Shown in pieces: positions 12,408 through 24,901 of a stretch of DNA of 64,000 bases. How positions within the stretch are numbered: position 1 is the first letter of the stretch; every line of letters starts with the position of its first letter. Source of the DNA: Lithocarpus polystachyus (lineage: Eukaryota > Streptophyta > Magnoliopsida > Fagales > Fagaceae). Below the pieces are notes generated by a model, which did no database searches, had not been told where the DNA came from, and was given only the letters and a program-made list of their open reading frames with translations. The stretch spans positions 41,139,386-41,203,385 of the forward strand of contig CM066171.1 in the NCBI GenBank assembly GCA_033629205.1, given 5' to 3'. A program made the position numbers and the translations under genes.

Positions 12408-13671
12408 TCAAGAAGAGTTCACAGGTCTATTGTATCTGTAGAGATTGTCAGCTGTTAAGGCCGTTCCCATGGCTTTGCTGCAGCTACATGCTTGGCCTTT
12501 CTGAAACCCTAAATGGCAACACAAACATACACCACTTTGACTAACATTACCATACCACTGGTGCGAAACCTGTTGTTGTTGCTTCAACTCGTTTATGTTG
12601 ACAGAAGAGATTTGAGACTGATAGGGCAGTCCAATGGAGAGTTCAAGGTTGAGTTCAGGAAAAACTTCCTCTGTGGTGACCCCACTGCTACTATTTGACT
12701 CTTCAGCAGACTCTGTTGCAACCTTCACGTTGATGTTGGAGCCAATATTGGTTGTTGTTGCAATATTATTCTTGAGCTCAGGCACTTGCATCAATGGTGT
12801 CACATAATTTTGCACTTCAAAGAGAGAATTACTACTCTTACTATTGTTATTGTTGTTGATGTTGTTGGTACAGTTTGCTTTGTTGTTGCTAGTGTTGATA
12901 GTGGTAGTTGTAGTGTTAATGGTGGTGGTAGCATTGAGTGAACGGTGAGTTTGAGGATCAATTCCACGGCTATAAAGCTTTCTCTTGATGTGTGTGTTCC
13001 AATAGTTCTTTATCTCATTATCAGTTCTTCCTGGTAAGCGTGCGGCAATAAGAGACCATCTGAGAAATCACAAAAAAAGAAAAAAAAAATTAGAAAAATT
13101 GAAAATTTATCGAAACCCATATCAGATTTTGCTCATTTTGAAAGAAGGGTTTGAATCAAAATTAAATCAATGGGAGAAAATGTTGTTTTTGTACTAAGTA
13201 AAATTAAAAATCAGTACTTGTTTTGAACCAAGTAAAAGAACCAAAATGAGATAAAAAGTAGGAATAATTAATAAGTATTGCTTACTTGTTTCCAAGTAAG
13301 CTGTGAAGGCTGATGATGAGTTCATCTTCTTCTTCAGTGAAGTTTCCTCTCTTGAGATCAGGCCTAAGGTAGTTTATCCACCTCAGTCTACAGCTCTTGC
13401 CACATCTAAGCAAACCTACATAAGATACAAATCAGCCAAATCCTTAACACACAATCTTTGTCACTCTCTCTCTCACATCTAAAACCAAAAACAAAACAAA
13501 ACTCTTTTTCTTTTTCTTTTTTGGGTGAATGAAATTACCAGCAGCTTTGGGAAGAGATCTCCAACAGCCTTCACCATGAAGTTTGATATAGTTGATAAGG
13601 CGCTCATCTTCTTCTTTGGTCCATGCTCCTTTGTTGGTGTGCTCTTTCTCACAACAAGGAGATCTGCCCAT
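12408..13671 (-). CDS. R2R3-MYB transcription factor, MYB4-type (subgroup 4) repressor
   Basis: Exons on the minus strand are 13539-13671 (133 nt), 13286-13415 (130 nt) and 12408-13059 (652 nt). Introns have GT-AG ends and the phases fit a 304-residue protein. The 133/130-nt first exons are the standard R2R3-MYB pattern. The protein starts MGRSPCCEK. R2 spans about residues 13-62 and R3 about 66-112. After R3 comes SRGIDPQTHRSL (about 118-129, the subgroup-4 C1 motif), then LNLEL (224-228, an EAR repression motif) and a Cys cluster VCLCC...ACSC (about 266-281, the zinc-finger-like C3 motif). Members of this group are nuclear repressors of phenylpropanoid and lignin genes; that role is inferred. 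In the R3 bHLH-contact signature the usual Lys/Arg is Ser (ELIIS). Confidence 0.93.
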
Positions 13672-14023
13672 GGTGGTTGTTGTTGTTGTTGGTTTTTAAT
13701 TTGAGAGAGAGAGAGATTTGTGGAGAATGGAATGGAAGCAAGAAAAGGAATTGGGGGGACAAGGGAGAGAAAGAAGGGAATATAAATGGAAGGTGGTGGA
13801 GAGAAGAAGGTGCAATTGACTCGGGGCCCTTTTTCTTTTAAGAAGGGATAGGAGGGTATTTGACCGAGTTGGTGAGAAAGACGAGTGGTTACAATTAAGT
13901 TAGTGCTGGATTTGGTAGGTAGCTCTACTTTTCATGTAGTTGGAGTTATTTGCATTTTCTACTTCCTCCACTTTTGCACTTGCACGCCTTTTATTTTCTT
14001 CTATTTTTGTTTCTCCCCCTACT
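13672..14023 (-). promoter_or_regulatory. Proximal upstream region of the MYB gene
   Basis: This interval is immediately 5' of the MYB start codon on the minus strand. A TATA-like ATTTATATTC lies at about 13779-13789 (minus), roughly 110 nt upstream of the ATG, followed by CT-rich leader sequence. No further element can be assigned. A MITE begins at its far end, about 350 bp from the start codon. Confidence 0.35.
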
Positions 14024-14549
14024 AGAGCATCCACGGGCGGGCAAATTTTAACTTTTCAACTCCCACAAAAAATCACTTTATCTATTTTATCTTATCATTT
14101 CACAACATACTTAATATCAATTGATCTATTTTTTAGCTTTTTCATTTAAATATTAATTTTTATTCATCATCATTTATATCTCTTTCTCTCTCTTCCTCTT
14201 CGTCTCTCTCTTCTCTGATATAGAGTAAACAAATTGCAAACTCACAAAACATCAAACCAGCAAAGAGCAACCCATCACACTCTCAAACCCATGCCGTGAC
14301 ACCCACGACAATCACACCAATACATCACAGCAACCCATGGATTAACAACCCACCATCATTGACTCATAGGCCACAACCCAATAGGACCACACCCACGAAA
14401 CTGACCACGCCATCACCGATCTTAACCTATCGACCCACCATGTGGATCTCATCACGCTTGCCGATCACACTACGCTCGTCGATCTCACTACGCTCATTGG
14501 TCAAAGTAGAAGAAGAGAGAGGGCTGAGACTTTGAGTTAGAGGAAAAGA

Positions 14550-14580
<31 letters not shown>

Positions 14581-14784
14581 TTTAATGGGAAGAGAAAGAA
14601 GTTAAATAAATTTTTTTTTTTTTTTTAGCTTTGTAGCTACAGTGCACATCTATAGATGGCTGTGCACTGTAGCTGCAGAGGTAAAAATTTTACCTATAAC
14701 TCCACTGTTGCATAATGATTTTTAGTATTTGAGGTACTAAAAATACCAATATGACTTTTTAGCACCACTATTGTAGATGCTCTT
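14024..14784. mobile_element. Tourist-like element with GAGCATCYAC termini
   Basis: The left end reads AGAGCATCCACGGGCGGG and the right end, reverse complemented, AAGAGCATCTACAATAGTGG, a clear inverted repeat. The flanks (CTA/TTA) are close to the 3-bp TWA target of PIF/Harbinger. The interior is non-coding, with a GA run at about 14551-14576. It also holds an internal hairpin at 14632-14677 with arms GTAGCTACAGTGCACA and TGTGCACTGTAGCTGC. It is about 760 bp long and sits in the distal MYB promoter. Confidence 0.65.
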
Positions 14785-16794
14785 ATTTATTTTTTATTTA
14801 TTTTTATTTAATCCTTGTAACTCATTTTGAAAGTGGGCAAATGTATGGTCTAAATTTTTTAGGGAAAAAGAAGGATAAATAATCATGCCAATGTTTTTGT
14901 AATGAACTAAAGTAGTAGTAGCCAATAATTTTTTAAAAAAGTAGAAAAGCATTTGGGCACAAGCCAACCCAAAATTTTAGTAGAAAACCCAATTTAAACA
15001 ATGCGTTCATGTATCATCCAATATATACGATTCATATGATATGATACAATTCATAAGATATATACCTGTATATCGTAGAATTCACAGATACTTTTGATAC
15101 GCTTTTGTGATATAGAATTTATTGTACACAATATAATACATATCTTACATTATGTATCACGTATCGTATGATATTGATAACTATGCCTTAGCATATACTT
15201 GGTTCTTCTAAAAAAAATGCATATACTTGTAAAATTTTATGTTTTGGTAGTTTATTTACTTGAAATATAATGTTGTTTTAAATTGTACTCTTTAGTTATA
15301 GATTTTGATAGGGGTGTAAATTCGTTAAGACAATTTGAAAACACATAACAATTTTCTTTCAAGTTTTTTTTTAAGGGTATTTTTTTTTCTTTGATAGTTG
15401 GTGGAGGAGGAATTTGAACCCTATACATCTTTGTTGGAAATACCAAAAATTACCAGTTGAGTTATTAAAATTTTAGCGAAAACACATAAAAATTTGATTA
15501 ATACAAAGTGGGTCATTGTAGGATATACACTTTTCTTTGTATGTAGTATGTACCATACTTAACATATGTTAATGGAAGGTAGGTATGATGCATTCAAGAA
15601 AAATGGTGTCCTTGAATTCTCCATCAATGTGATATAATACTTATTTTAAATTTGGAATAGTATTCAATAAATATAGACACAAAATTCTTCACAACTTTTT
15701 AAATCATTGTGAATTTGATATGTTGTAATATTTTTTTTTTTTTTTGAGTAAATGATATGTTGTAATTGATGTATAATAAAAGTGGTATAAATGATAGGTC
15801 TATGTGTAAGGGATGTTGCTCTAATCATAACTTACCATCTTAGTAATATTTGTAAAAATGTTAAAAAATTTATGTCCCCAACATTTCTTAATACTATTTA
15901 GGTGACTTCATGTGTCATACTAATTATATGATCTATAATTAGGTCTGTAAAGTTGTTATATGATTAAATGGGTGGTACTCTTACCTAGTTGTAAGTAGTA
16001 AATACGATTATCAAACTTCTTGTATGACAACAAAATATTTTACAACTTACCTTATTTTTTTTGGCTTGAAAATTTACCACTAACCTACTATTTATATTCT
16101 CAATATTTGATAAGAACAAAAAAAAAAAAAATCTTGAAAATTATATGGCCCTAACTCAAGAACATGGCCAATACAAACAATTTGGAGGTGTAAGACAATA
16201 TCTTCAAATGGACTTTTTATGTTGTTAGTTAAATAATATTTAACTATTATTTTATATCATAATTTTAAAATAATTTACCCCTTTTATTTTTTTAATATGA
16301 CTTTATTTTGGAGAGAATACTAAAGCTATAATAAATTTTACTACAAAAATCTTACAAACTAATATAGTAACAAATGTGATTTGTGATACTTCAAGAAGAT
16401 ACTAAACACGTATTTGAATGAATAATGTTAGGGATGTTATAAATTTTATACAATATGAGACTTACAAAGATGTATAACCAATCATAAAAAGTAATTTAAA
16501 AATGTATTTAATAGGTTTTTGAAGTCTACCAATCATATTCATTGCCGCATCAAATTGTAAAAGTTATGTAATAAAATTTATAAAATTTATAAATTCTAAC
16601 ATTTTCCTTAAAAAAAAAAAAAGAATTCTAACATTTTCCTAATTAAATTACTTATGATTAATTAACCCAATAGTGACACATCTATTTGTAAGACTTATAT
16701 ATGTATTTAAATTTGTTTTATTTCTACCGTTATTCAATTCTTTGGGTATTTTTAAAAGTGGAAGAAAAATGTAAACTAAGTTTTTATATATCTC

Positions 16795-16798
<4 letters not shown>

Positions 16799-16829
<31 letters not shown>
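16799..16829. repeat. (TA)n microsatellite
   Basis: An uninterrupted run of about 15 TA units. Confidence 0.9.
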
Positions 16830-16832
<3 letters not shown>

Positions 16833-18477
16833 AAATGTAGATACAGTATTTAGGTATTGTTATTTATATTTTCCCTCTTAAAATTTAGCCATGTAGTAGT
16901 ATTTAACTAAAAATACATTTCCTTTCATGAGAAAAAAACCACGTGACTGAATTTTAAGAGGAGAACCTAAGGAATATTACTTAAGTACTGTAACTAAGTT
17001 TTCTTTTATATATATATTACGGTGTTACCATAGCCAATGCTCAAAATATATTTTAAAAATTGATGCTAAAAATTTAATATAACTAAATCCTTGGATATGC
17101 AATCAACCTTCATAATTCAATAGTTTCTCAATAAAAAAAAAAAAAAAAAAAAAAACATCATAGTCATTTTGTGCCCTGCATATTCTAAAAGACACAATTT
17201 TTGTTAATATGGCTTCACTTCCATTGAAAAAAACTGATGGGATTGAGAAGCCTGAGAGAATAAGGAGAAGATAGAAAAGAAAGGGCAAGACTAATAATAA
17301 AATACAAAACTTGGGGAAATGATACCCCCATGATAAAATAAGATTGTTAAGGACCTACATGAGCAAAAACAGTAGTGCATACTCGTATCGTATGGTCGTA
17401 TTAATTCTTACTCTTGTCCTCTTTATTCTTTTCCCCCCAACCCTTTTTTTTTTTTTTAATTTAATTTTTAATATACGGTCTTCCTCCTTTCCACTGTCTT
17501 TCTTTCTCTACCCATATTTATTCTATATTTATGTCCATTTCATAATAATAATAAAAAAAAAAGTATTCTAGAAGATCACCAACCCTTACTCCACTTACTC
17601 TTGTCAATTCAAGATGACAAAAGTAACTAACATCCCCTACCTTCCATGATTGAGATTAACAGTGCCCAACTACAATATCTCTATCATTTTCCATTTTCAA
17701 CTTCCTCTAATCCTTATCTTTTTTTTTTTTTTTATATTTATTAACACACTGCCTCCACTCCATAACTTCCTTTTCTTATTTTCTGTGTTGTGCTTTTAAA
17801 AACTACTACTAATTTGCAAAGAAAAAAAAAAATGTTTGTATTTTCCTTAATTTTTTTTATTCATCTTAAATGGGAAATGAAATAGATTCAAACCCAGATC
17901 ATTTCCGTTCGAAGCAACAAAAAAGAATTCTATTGACCTAAACATAATGAAATAATAAGTTGGCCTTAACTTTCGACATGCATCCACTCATCCAATATAT
18001 AATCTTGCCTAAGGTCATATTTTCTCACGCGTGACAGACATAAATCCTACCTACTAGTGATGTTATATGGAAAAAAGAAAAATATTTCTAGAACATATAG
18101 GATTACTACTACTAGTAATTGAAAATTGATTTATTAAAAAAAAAGTTTATTTGTCATTTTCACTATTCAACCAACCTGCCCACATAATCCAGCTTTCCAT
18201 ATAGAGAGAGGGAGAGAGAGAGTGTGTCATTTTTAGCCGGCCATGTTAATTTTATGGGCAAGGTTGGTAAGGCACATCTTCCTAACTTAACTTTTTGTTG
18301 CTTCTAGAAGGGTTTGAAGAAAATAAGAGAGAAAAGTAAGGGCAAAGAACAAAGAAGAAAGGGAAGAATCTTTTAGGTTGGTAACCCACTTCCATGTCTC
18401 CATGGTTTTCTCACCTCATGGATGGAACAAGGTGGGTCATTCTTTTTTGTGGTCCTCTCGTGCTATTCTCTCTCATA

Positions 18478-18480
<3 letters not shown>

Positions 18481-18508
<28 letters not shown>
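18481..18508. repeat. (TA)n microsatellite
   Basis: An uninterrupted run of about 14 TA units. Confidence 0.9.
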
Positions 18509-18512
<4 letters not shown>

Positions 18513-18823
18513 TTAATTTTTGGAGTTAATATTCTTAGAATAGGATTATAATTGACTTAAAAGTTCATACATCAGTCTAATATTTTGTCTCAATTGAGAG
18601 CACTCGAATTTTGGGGTCCCCACGTCATTTCAGATTAGGCACACCAGAAAAGGGAAGGACTATCTAACTGTTCAGGGTCTTGGCATATATCCTTAAATAA
18701 TTAAATGAACATGGGACATATTATTGACACAATTTTTTAGGATTTTTTTACCTCTAGTATTTTCATATACTTTAGCCAACTCATAGGGACGAGTCATACT
18801 AGGACCCTTTGGCCTCCTTGAGT

Positions 18824-18828
<5 letters not shown>

Positions 18829-18874
<46 letters not shown>
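18829..18874. repeat. Compound (TA)n/(CA)n microsatellite
   Basis: A TA run of about 16 units continues into a short CA run. Confidence 0.9.
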
Positions 18875-20221
18875 TTGCAGATGTATTAAGGCTTAATTTG
18901 AATTGAGTTCAAAGAAAATAAAACTTAACATTCTTTTCATCCACCAAAATGTTGACGCTCCTTAACTCCAAATCATGACTTTGTTTCCAGCAATACGAAC
19001 AAAATACGTGTACTAATTAAAAATCACGTGTTGTATTAATATCATGTCTATTGTCTATTGCATTAGAGCATTAGACGCAAGCTTTACCTTTTTTTTTTTT
19101 TTTTAATTTTTATTTTATTGCCCAAAAAAATATCACTTTTTGCTACCTCATTCTAGGCAAGTAGGAATGACCAAATTGTTGACCCCAAATTCACGAAAAT
19201 ATTTTTGCTATGCTTGGTTTACATAATACTTTTCAAATAAATGAGACAAATTAGCTCAAAGAGATTTAGAGAGTATTTGGCAAACCACAAAATCATAACA
19301 AACATGATTAGTATAACTACTTGTAAAACTTATCATTTGGCTGACGGTTTAAAATAAGGGAACACTCTCTTAACTGGTTGGTGCAGTTGCATCTAAAATT
19401 AGAGTAGCTAGAAAGAACCAAATCCGTACTTGATTCCACAAACACTTAAGATCTTGGTTAAATCTTCTTTTCTTTTTCTTGAGATAAAGATGATTAAATT
19501 GGTTAAGGGAACAAAGAAACACATAACAGGGGTATAGACTTTTACGACGGAACTAAATTCAGAATCAAATCGACCAATCTGTTAATTGCAAGTGTGTTTT
19601 TTTTTTTTTTTGACCGAGTATTTAATAAACAGTCATGGCAACGTAAGAAAAGTTTCTGGATAAAAATACTATTTTAGTCCTTAAATTTCACCAAAATTTT
19701 GTTTGATCTAAACTCTCTAATCTCTATGCTAATAAGTTTGCACCAATAATCGTACGTAATTAAAATGAGGAAGGTCTGGATTTCCCTTGGAGTAATCTAA
19801 CTAGCTAGTTAGCAACAAGGCCCAACCCTATCTCAGCTTTGGGTCTAATGGAAATATCCAACCCAGTTTGCTCTGAATTATTTGGAACTTGACTTGCCCA
19901 ATAATTTGATTCTGAATCCACCTATATGGCCACACTTAATGTGGCCTTTCTTTTATTTATTTGATTTCGTTCATTTGTCCAAAAATGTTGGTTTAGCTCA
20001 CACTGCTACAAATATAAATATTAACTCCATTATTCACAAATCAGAATTTAGATAGATTTGTTTCTCACAAAAAAAGAAAAAAAAAAAAAGAATTTAGATA
20101 GATTTCTTCTAAAAAAAAGAAAAAGAAAAAGAATTTAGATAAATAAGAAATGGTAAAAAGTAAAGTGGTGGGAAGAAGAGAGATGAAAGGAGTAGTGTAG
20201 CTGTTTTTTGTGATTTGGGTT

Positions 20222-20244
20222 GGGGGGGGGGGGGGGGGGGGGGG
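20222..20244. repeat. Poly-G tract of 23 bases
   Basis: Twenty-three consecutive G residues, the only long G homopolymer in the window. It could form a G-quadruplex, or its length could be imprecise from sequencing. It is followed by a 35-bp direct repeat (GGATAAGAAAGTAATTTT at about 20243 and 20277). Confidence 0.9.
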
Positions 20245-21140
20245 ATAAGAAAGTAATTTTTTTTGTGGATTCCATTGGATAAGAAAGTAATTTTAATAGT
20301 GGATTCAAATTAAAAGCTTGAAACAATTTGCCACCTACGAATTTTTTTTTTCAAGGGGTTGTGGAGAAAATTTGTTATTACAATTATTTTGGTGCTTGAT
20401 AAACTTTGCATTTTAATTTTAAATTTATCAATTAAGTTTTTACTAATTGTTATTAAACTTTGATAAAGAGAATATTATAAAAATTTAGAAAATTCCATTA
20501 CTAATATAAAAAAAATTAGGGGGGGAGTCTTATTTTCTTCTAACCTCAAGGGAGAGGAGTGTGTGTGTGTGTGTGTTTTTTTTTTTTTTAAAGGTTTGAG
20601 AAGAAGTGTCGTTTCTCCAAATTTCGATGGAAGAAAGTGTAATTACCTTCTTTTTTTTGTGTGTAATTAGTCGCACTTACTAAAACTACAATTGCTGTAA
20701 TTGCAATTTCGATCCTGTGTCATGACGATTTGATTTAAGAACACCAACTAGGTTGGTGTGGTCCAAAAACCTCCCCAAAATTAGTTGAATTGAATAGTGT
20801 ACACCCCAAGAATGACTTGGAGGAATTGAAACAAGCTCGAATTTGAAATTGAACAAAGAATATATCATATGGGTAAAGCTTAGCTTAGCTCCAATGCTCA
20901 AGTGTATTGGAGCTGGCATGATGTGAACACGTATCTGTATCGTATCTGCTCCAATGCACTAGAATATTGGAGCTAAGTTGTGTCCTTAAGGCCTGGTCTC
21001 ATTTGTTTTTCCATAATGATCTCGTTGAACATAGATCATAGTAATTTGGCATCTTTTAATTGCTTAAATTGCAGACCAAATTTGATTAACATGAATTTAA
21101 ACTGGTATCTTGGGTTGGTGATTTGTTTCTACTTTGTAGG
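20245..21140. other. Intergenic, no gene recognised
   Basis: AT-rich sequence with a (GT)n run at about 20559-20576. Two short inverted repeats with the same arms, AGCTCCAAT...ATTGGAGCT, lie at about 20888-20911 and 20949-20974. Confidence 0.5.
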
Positions 21141-21255
21141 GAAGAAAGAAGATTTGTGAAGGAGAGGATGTGAGTATGGCATTGGAGAAGGAGATCCTTG
21201 ACTTGGCAGAGAAACTAGAGCAGTTACAAAAGAGCACAAGACTAAAAGGATTTTG
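21141..21255 (+). pseudogene. Unrecognised coding-like fragment, Leu/Glu/Lys-rich
   Basis: After a possible acceptor (TTTGTAG at about 21134-21140) a frame encodes ALEKEILDLAEKLEQLQKST before a TGA at about 21253-21255. The leucine spacing suggests a helix or short coiled coil. A second open segment at 21253-21483 lies in another frame. I do not recognise the gene; it may be an exon relic. Confidence 0.25.
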
Positions 21256-21483
21256 AAGTTAGGAACTGTAGTAATTTTGATAAAAATGACTCTTCTTCAG
21301 AGACGGGTAGAGAAGTTTGGAGTAACATCGGATGAGATATGTGTGAAGGAGATACGGGAGATGGCAGAAGCAAGCTTGTCAATTAAAACAAGTTGTAGAG
21401 TTGATGATAGCTTTGTTTCAAGTGGCAAATGCAATGTAAGGATGATCTGTCTTACTAATTGGTGTCATCAATCCATATTTTGA

Positions 21484-22559
21484 TACCCAATGATGCTGCT
21501 ATTCAATTATTAACTTCTCAAAGAAGAAGCTGCTCTTAGTTTTCAATAAACTTTTTAATGTTGAGGTTTCTCAAAGTGAAAGTTATCCTTAATTAAGCCT
21601 TGTAATTTTTATTAGACAAATTTGAGTGAAGTTTTTTGTGTTCTCGAGGCCATTATGTGATAGAATGTTTAAGGTCAATTCACTGAGTTGTTCTCTTTTT
21701 GTACATTTTTTAAGCAACCAGCAAAGCATTTTCATTTTCAATTCGCATAATCCTCCTTTTGGTTGATATAATCATATAATTAAGCAAAAGCATATAAAAC
21801 AAAACTTTAAGCTCAATTAAGGGAAAGTGTGATTCTCAAACCCATGTTTGCTTTATTGTCATCATCATTATTATTTTTTTTTTAAAATATTTTGAACATT
21901 GAATCCCATTTTTTAATTGGTAATATTAATTTGCAAAGACTGTAGGTGGACATTCTAAGATGGAAAATGGAGGGCTGCCAAAGGGAATTTTGTTAAACAG
22001 AATGGAAAAGGAGTATAGATCAATGCTCTCTTCAACAATTAGTTCCTCATGTTAGAATTATTTTCTCTCAAAAACAATACTATACATTTTTATTTGATAA
22101 TAAAATTTTATTTTCACATTCATAATTTTTATAGCTATATTTTATTGTTTAAATGTGGCATGTGATGTCGCCTCTGTAGAAAAATCATGTTAATGGTTAA
22201 GGAACCAAAGACAAGGAGTAATGATTTTTCATAGATTATTAAATTGTTCTAAATTGTGGATACTAATTGAATATTACCAGTGAAGCCTACACTTATTGTG
22301 CTGCTATATGATAGGATGATTTACTCCATCATTGAGGTAGTGACTTTAAGCAGACAAATGGGTGTAATGTAACAAGTATATACACTGAATTGGATCAGAT
22401 CAAGAACACCTTATGGAGTGATCATTGTTAATTAAAAGGTTGTTCTATCACAGTTTTTTCTATTATTCTCAAACATGAGAGGTTTGTGTATATTTATTTA
22501 TTATACACAAAACTTTGACAGTGTCAACTGGTGATGCTAATTTTAAAGGCTATATACAG
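21484..22559. other. Intergenic, no gene recognised
   Basis: AT-rich non-coding sequence; I see no repeat with definable ends. Confidence 0.5.
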
Positions 22560-23399
22560 ACACGTTGGGTTATGTGTGTAATGAGTAATGATGCGAACCT
22601 CAATCGACTCGCTTTGTGACCCAACACACAATATTGGAATATTGCCCAAGAAAGCTAAAATTCAGATTTTGATAGAAATCCTGACCCAACGTTTATAAAA
22701 GAAACGCGAATCAAAGGTATAAGTAACAAACCTCGACCCAATGATTATAATGGAATCACGAACCGAAGGTATAAAGTTTGAACGCCACAAGGAAGAATTC
22801 CTGATAAGTTCACAGTTCTTGAAGAACCAAAGAGAAGAGCAAAGCCTCAACCTTTTCTGATTTTTATTCAATAATTTTCTCTATTACAATGAGTGCATAC
22901 TATTTATGAGGCATGACTGAATGTAGAAAATATTAAAAACGTACTAAATAATAAAACCCTAATTAAAAATTGATTTGGTCTGAAAATAGCAGATCCAAAA
23001 TAGGAAAAAAAGCTAAAAAACGTTCTAAATAATAAAAGCCTAAAATTAAGGTAGGTCTGGTCCAAAATTAAAAGATCTAAATTAGGAAAAATATCTATTA
23101 ACTGATTTGGAGCTGGAAAATCAATCAGCTATTAATCCACGCCATAAATAAAGCTCAATTAAGCCAGATCAGCCCTCAATAGCTTGAATTAAATTTATTA
23201 CGCCTTCATCTTTTTTTGGGCCTAGCTTGGAATGTGAATCAGCCTAAATCCCTTGAATCAGCCTATTAAGTGCTTCTTTAATCTTCTTGGATCTTGCTCT
23301 AGTAATAGGTCCAACTGGAACATGCAATGGATTCTTAAATGCTTGTTGATTCTCATCAAGTAAAATATATAAATGCTCAACAATGAATCCACCAGCCTC
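22560..23399 (-). mobile_element. Decayed Ty3/gypsy 3' end: pol tail plus LTR remnant
   Basis: On the minus strand a frame from 23399 to the TAG at 23244-23246 ends with LHVPVGPITRARSKKIKEAL followed by NRLIQGI. That PxGPITRxRxKKxxEAxNxL pattern is the usual C-terminus of plant Ty3/gypsy polyproteins. The sequence beyond the stop (toward 22560) resembles an LTR leader: ATTAGGGTTTTATTA, a CATAAATAGTATGCA promoter-like block, TTGTAATAGAG, and CTCTTCTCTTTGGTTCTT. Protease, RT and integrase are absent, so this is a truncated relic. Superfamily assignment rests on the tail motif. The outer ends were not resolved. Confidence 0.6.
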
Positions 23400-24054
23400 T
23401 AAAGAAGATAGCATATTCAGTTGATTTTCATATTGAAGTTGGACTCAAAACAAAACTAGCTGGTGACATTTTTCAAAAAAATGTTTTTCATATATATAAT
23501 ATTGTGTTTATATATATATATATAAATTTAAAAAGTTTTTCAAAGATATTTTAGAGTCTAATAGAAATTATGAAATCAAGAAATTAAGGGTCACATAAGC
23601 TAGGGACATGACAGTGATATTAATCCAGTCTTAGTGCTTTGTGGGAATATAGTATGGTGAAAGGACATAGATATAAAATTGTAAGTAATGAGACCTCGTT
23701 TGTAATTCTCTAATCTTTAAGGGTCAATTACAATGTGTTGATGGACATTATTGCAATCTATAGAAGTTCAAATATTTTTTTGATATAGTTGAGAAAATTA
23801 AGGAATAATTTTGAAAAAAATTTCAAGATAAGTCAATAACGTTTAAAAAGTTATTGATGAATCTTACAGCTGAAGATTAGAATCCCTAAGGATCTCACGT
23901 CCAAATCTCTCTCTTGGGTTTTAGAAGTCTTAAATAAAAATAAGATAAATATATCACATCAACAGTTGGCCATCAGAACTACTGAGTAATACTACAGTCT
24001 TTTAAAAACTCAAAAAAAAAAAAAAAAAAGAGAGAGAGAGAAGTGAAAACATTG
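23400..24054. other. Intergenic, no gene recognised
   Basis: AT-rich sequence with a short TA run near 23510 and an A-tract/GA run at about 24012-24042, next to the SINE target site. Confidence 0.5.
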
Positions 24055-24242
24055 GGAGGCAACACACTTTTTTTTGAGAGAATTTCAACCTATGGCGTCC
24101 GCTCCTGATGATAGCTCTTTATCATCAGACCAAGACACCAATCAGTTTTTGGTGTAGGCGGGGATTGAACCCCAGATCTCTTATACAACCATCAGAGACT
24201 TTACCAGTTGAGCTAACTGGAACCCACGGAGGCAACACACTT
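24055..24242 (-). mobile_element. Full-length tRNA-derived SINE with 15-bp target duplication
   Basis: On the minus strand the body starts near 24227 with GTGGGTTCCAGTTAGC. It contains a Pol III A box (TAGCTCAACTGG) and a B box (GGTTCAATCCC) in a tRNA-like head. It then runs through an AAAAACTGATTGGTGTCTTG block to a 3' A-tail (T-tract at about 24068-24075). GGAGGCAACACACTT occurs at 24055-24069 and again at 24228-24242, a perfect target-site duplication. The layout resembles the plant Au-like SINEs. Open frames through it (24108-24383 +, 24125-24349 -) are not genes. Confidence 0.9.
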
Positions 24243-24760
24243 GGGTTGCTAGGGGAGGTACGCAATTTTGTTTTATTTAGAATATATGGTTGTGTGGTGC
24301 AACAACCTTTAAATAAAAATAAAAATTTTGTTTTATATTGTTTCCGCAAATACTATCTCCTCGTCCTCTTCCAAGCATATTGAAATTCATAATACATCTT
24401 CTTCCCCAATCCTCAATAAGAAAACCTGATTAGGTACATCCTTCTTCTTTCTTTACTATGTTTCGTTTTTCATTGCTTAGACAAAATTTGTTCTCGAGGA
24501 GTACAGATAAAATTTGTTCTTAGATGTTTTATATATGTTATATGAATATTTTTAATGACTTTGACATAAGTGGTTTGCATATTGGCTTGTACTGTATAGC
24601 TTAAACTTCCTCCAACTAGAATATCCGGGTCGGGTTTTGGGCTCAGATTTCGGGTTCGGGTCAGCGTCGAGTCATATAAATATACTACTTCAACGCGATT
24701 TTTTTTTTTTTTTTCAAAAAACCCTACTCTTTGTTGTTCTCTCTCCGCCTCCCTCAGAGA
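24243..24760. other. Intergenic with GGGTCGGGTTTTGGGC repeat-like patch
   Basis: No gene is seen. A patch at about 24625-24668 of GGGTCGGG/TTCGGGTTCGGGT motifs resembles, in inverse sense, the ACCCGA-rich patch at about 30050-30190. Both are common repeat-edge sequences. Confidence 0.45.
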
Positions 24761-24901
24761 ATGGTTGATGCTGGCGGGTCATATAAACGAAATCAGTGTC
24801 TGGCTCACCTGGTATCCACAATTTTCATCTGGGTCTGCCTCCATGGCCTTGTTGTCGCTGATGGTGGCGATGTTGGCGCTATCACAAAAGAGGGAGCTTG
24901 A
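24761..24901 (+). pseudogene. Small ORF (46 aa) with hydrophobic segment, possible captured first exon
   Basis: An ATG at 24761, after a CT-rich leader-like stretch, opens a 46-codon frame ending TGA at 24899-24901. Residues about 14-32 (LAHLVSTIFIWVCLHGLVV) are hydrophobic, like a signal peptide or membrane segment. Local GC is higher than the surroundings. I do not recognise the protein. Head-to-head with the ANKRD13-like fragment, it may be a first exon moved here. Confidence 0.25.

Larger units (their letters stand above)
14785..20221. other. Intergenic, AT-rich, no gene recognised
   Basis: This stretch holds poly-A/T tracts, a TATCGTAT/ATACGATA-rich patch near 15010-15175 and three TA microsatellites. 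Open frames (15252-15446, 17103-17288, 17344-17571) run through homopolymers and show no domain. Confidence 0.55.

Noticed and set aside
24125..24227. tRNA gene on the minus strand
   Set aside because: A and B boxes are present, but the cloverleaf is not complete and the unit has a SINE body, A-tail and 15-bp target duplication.
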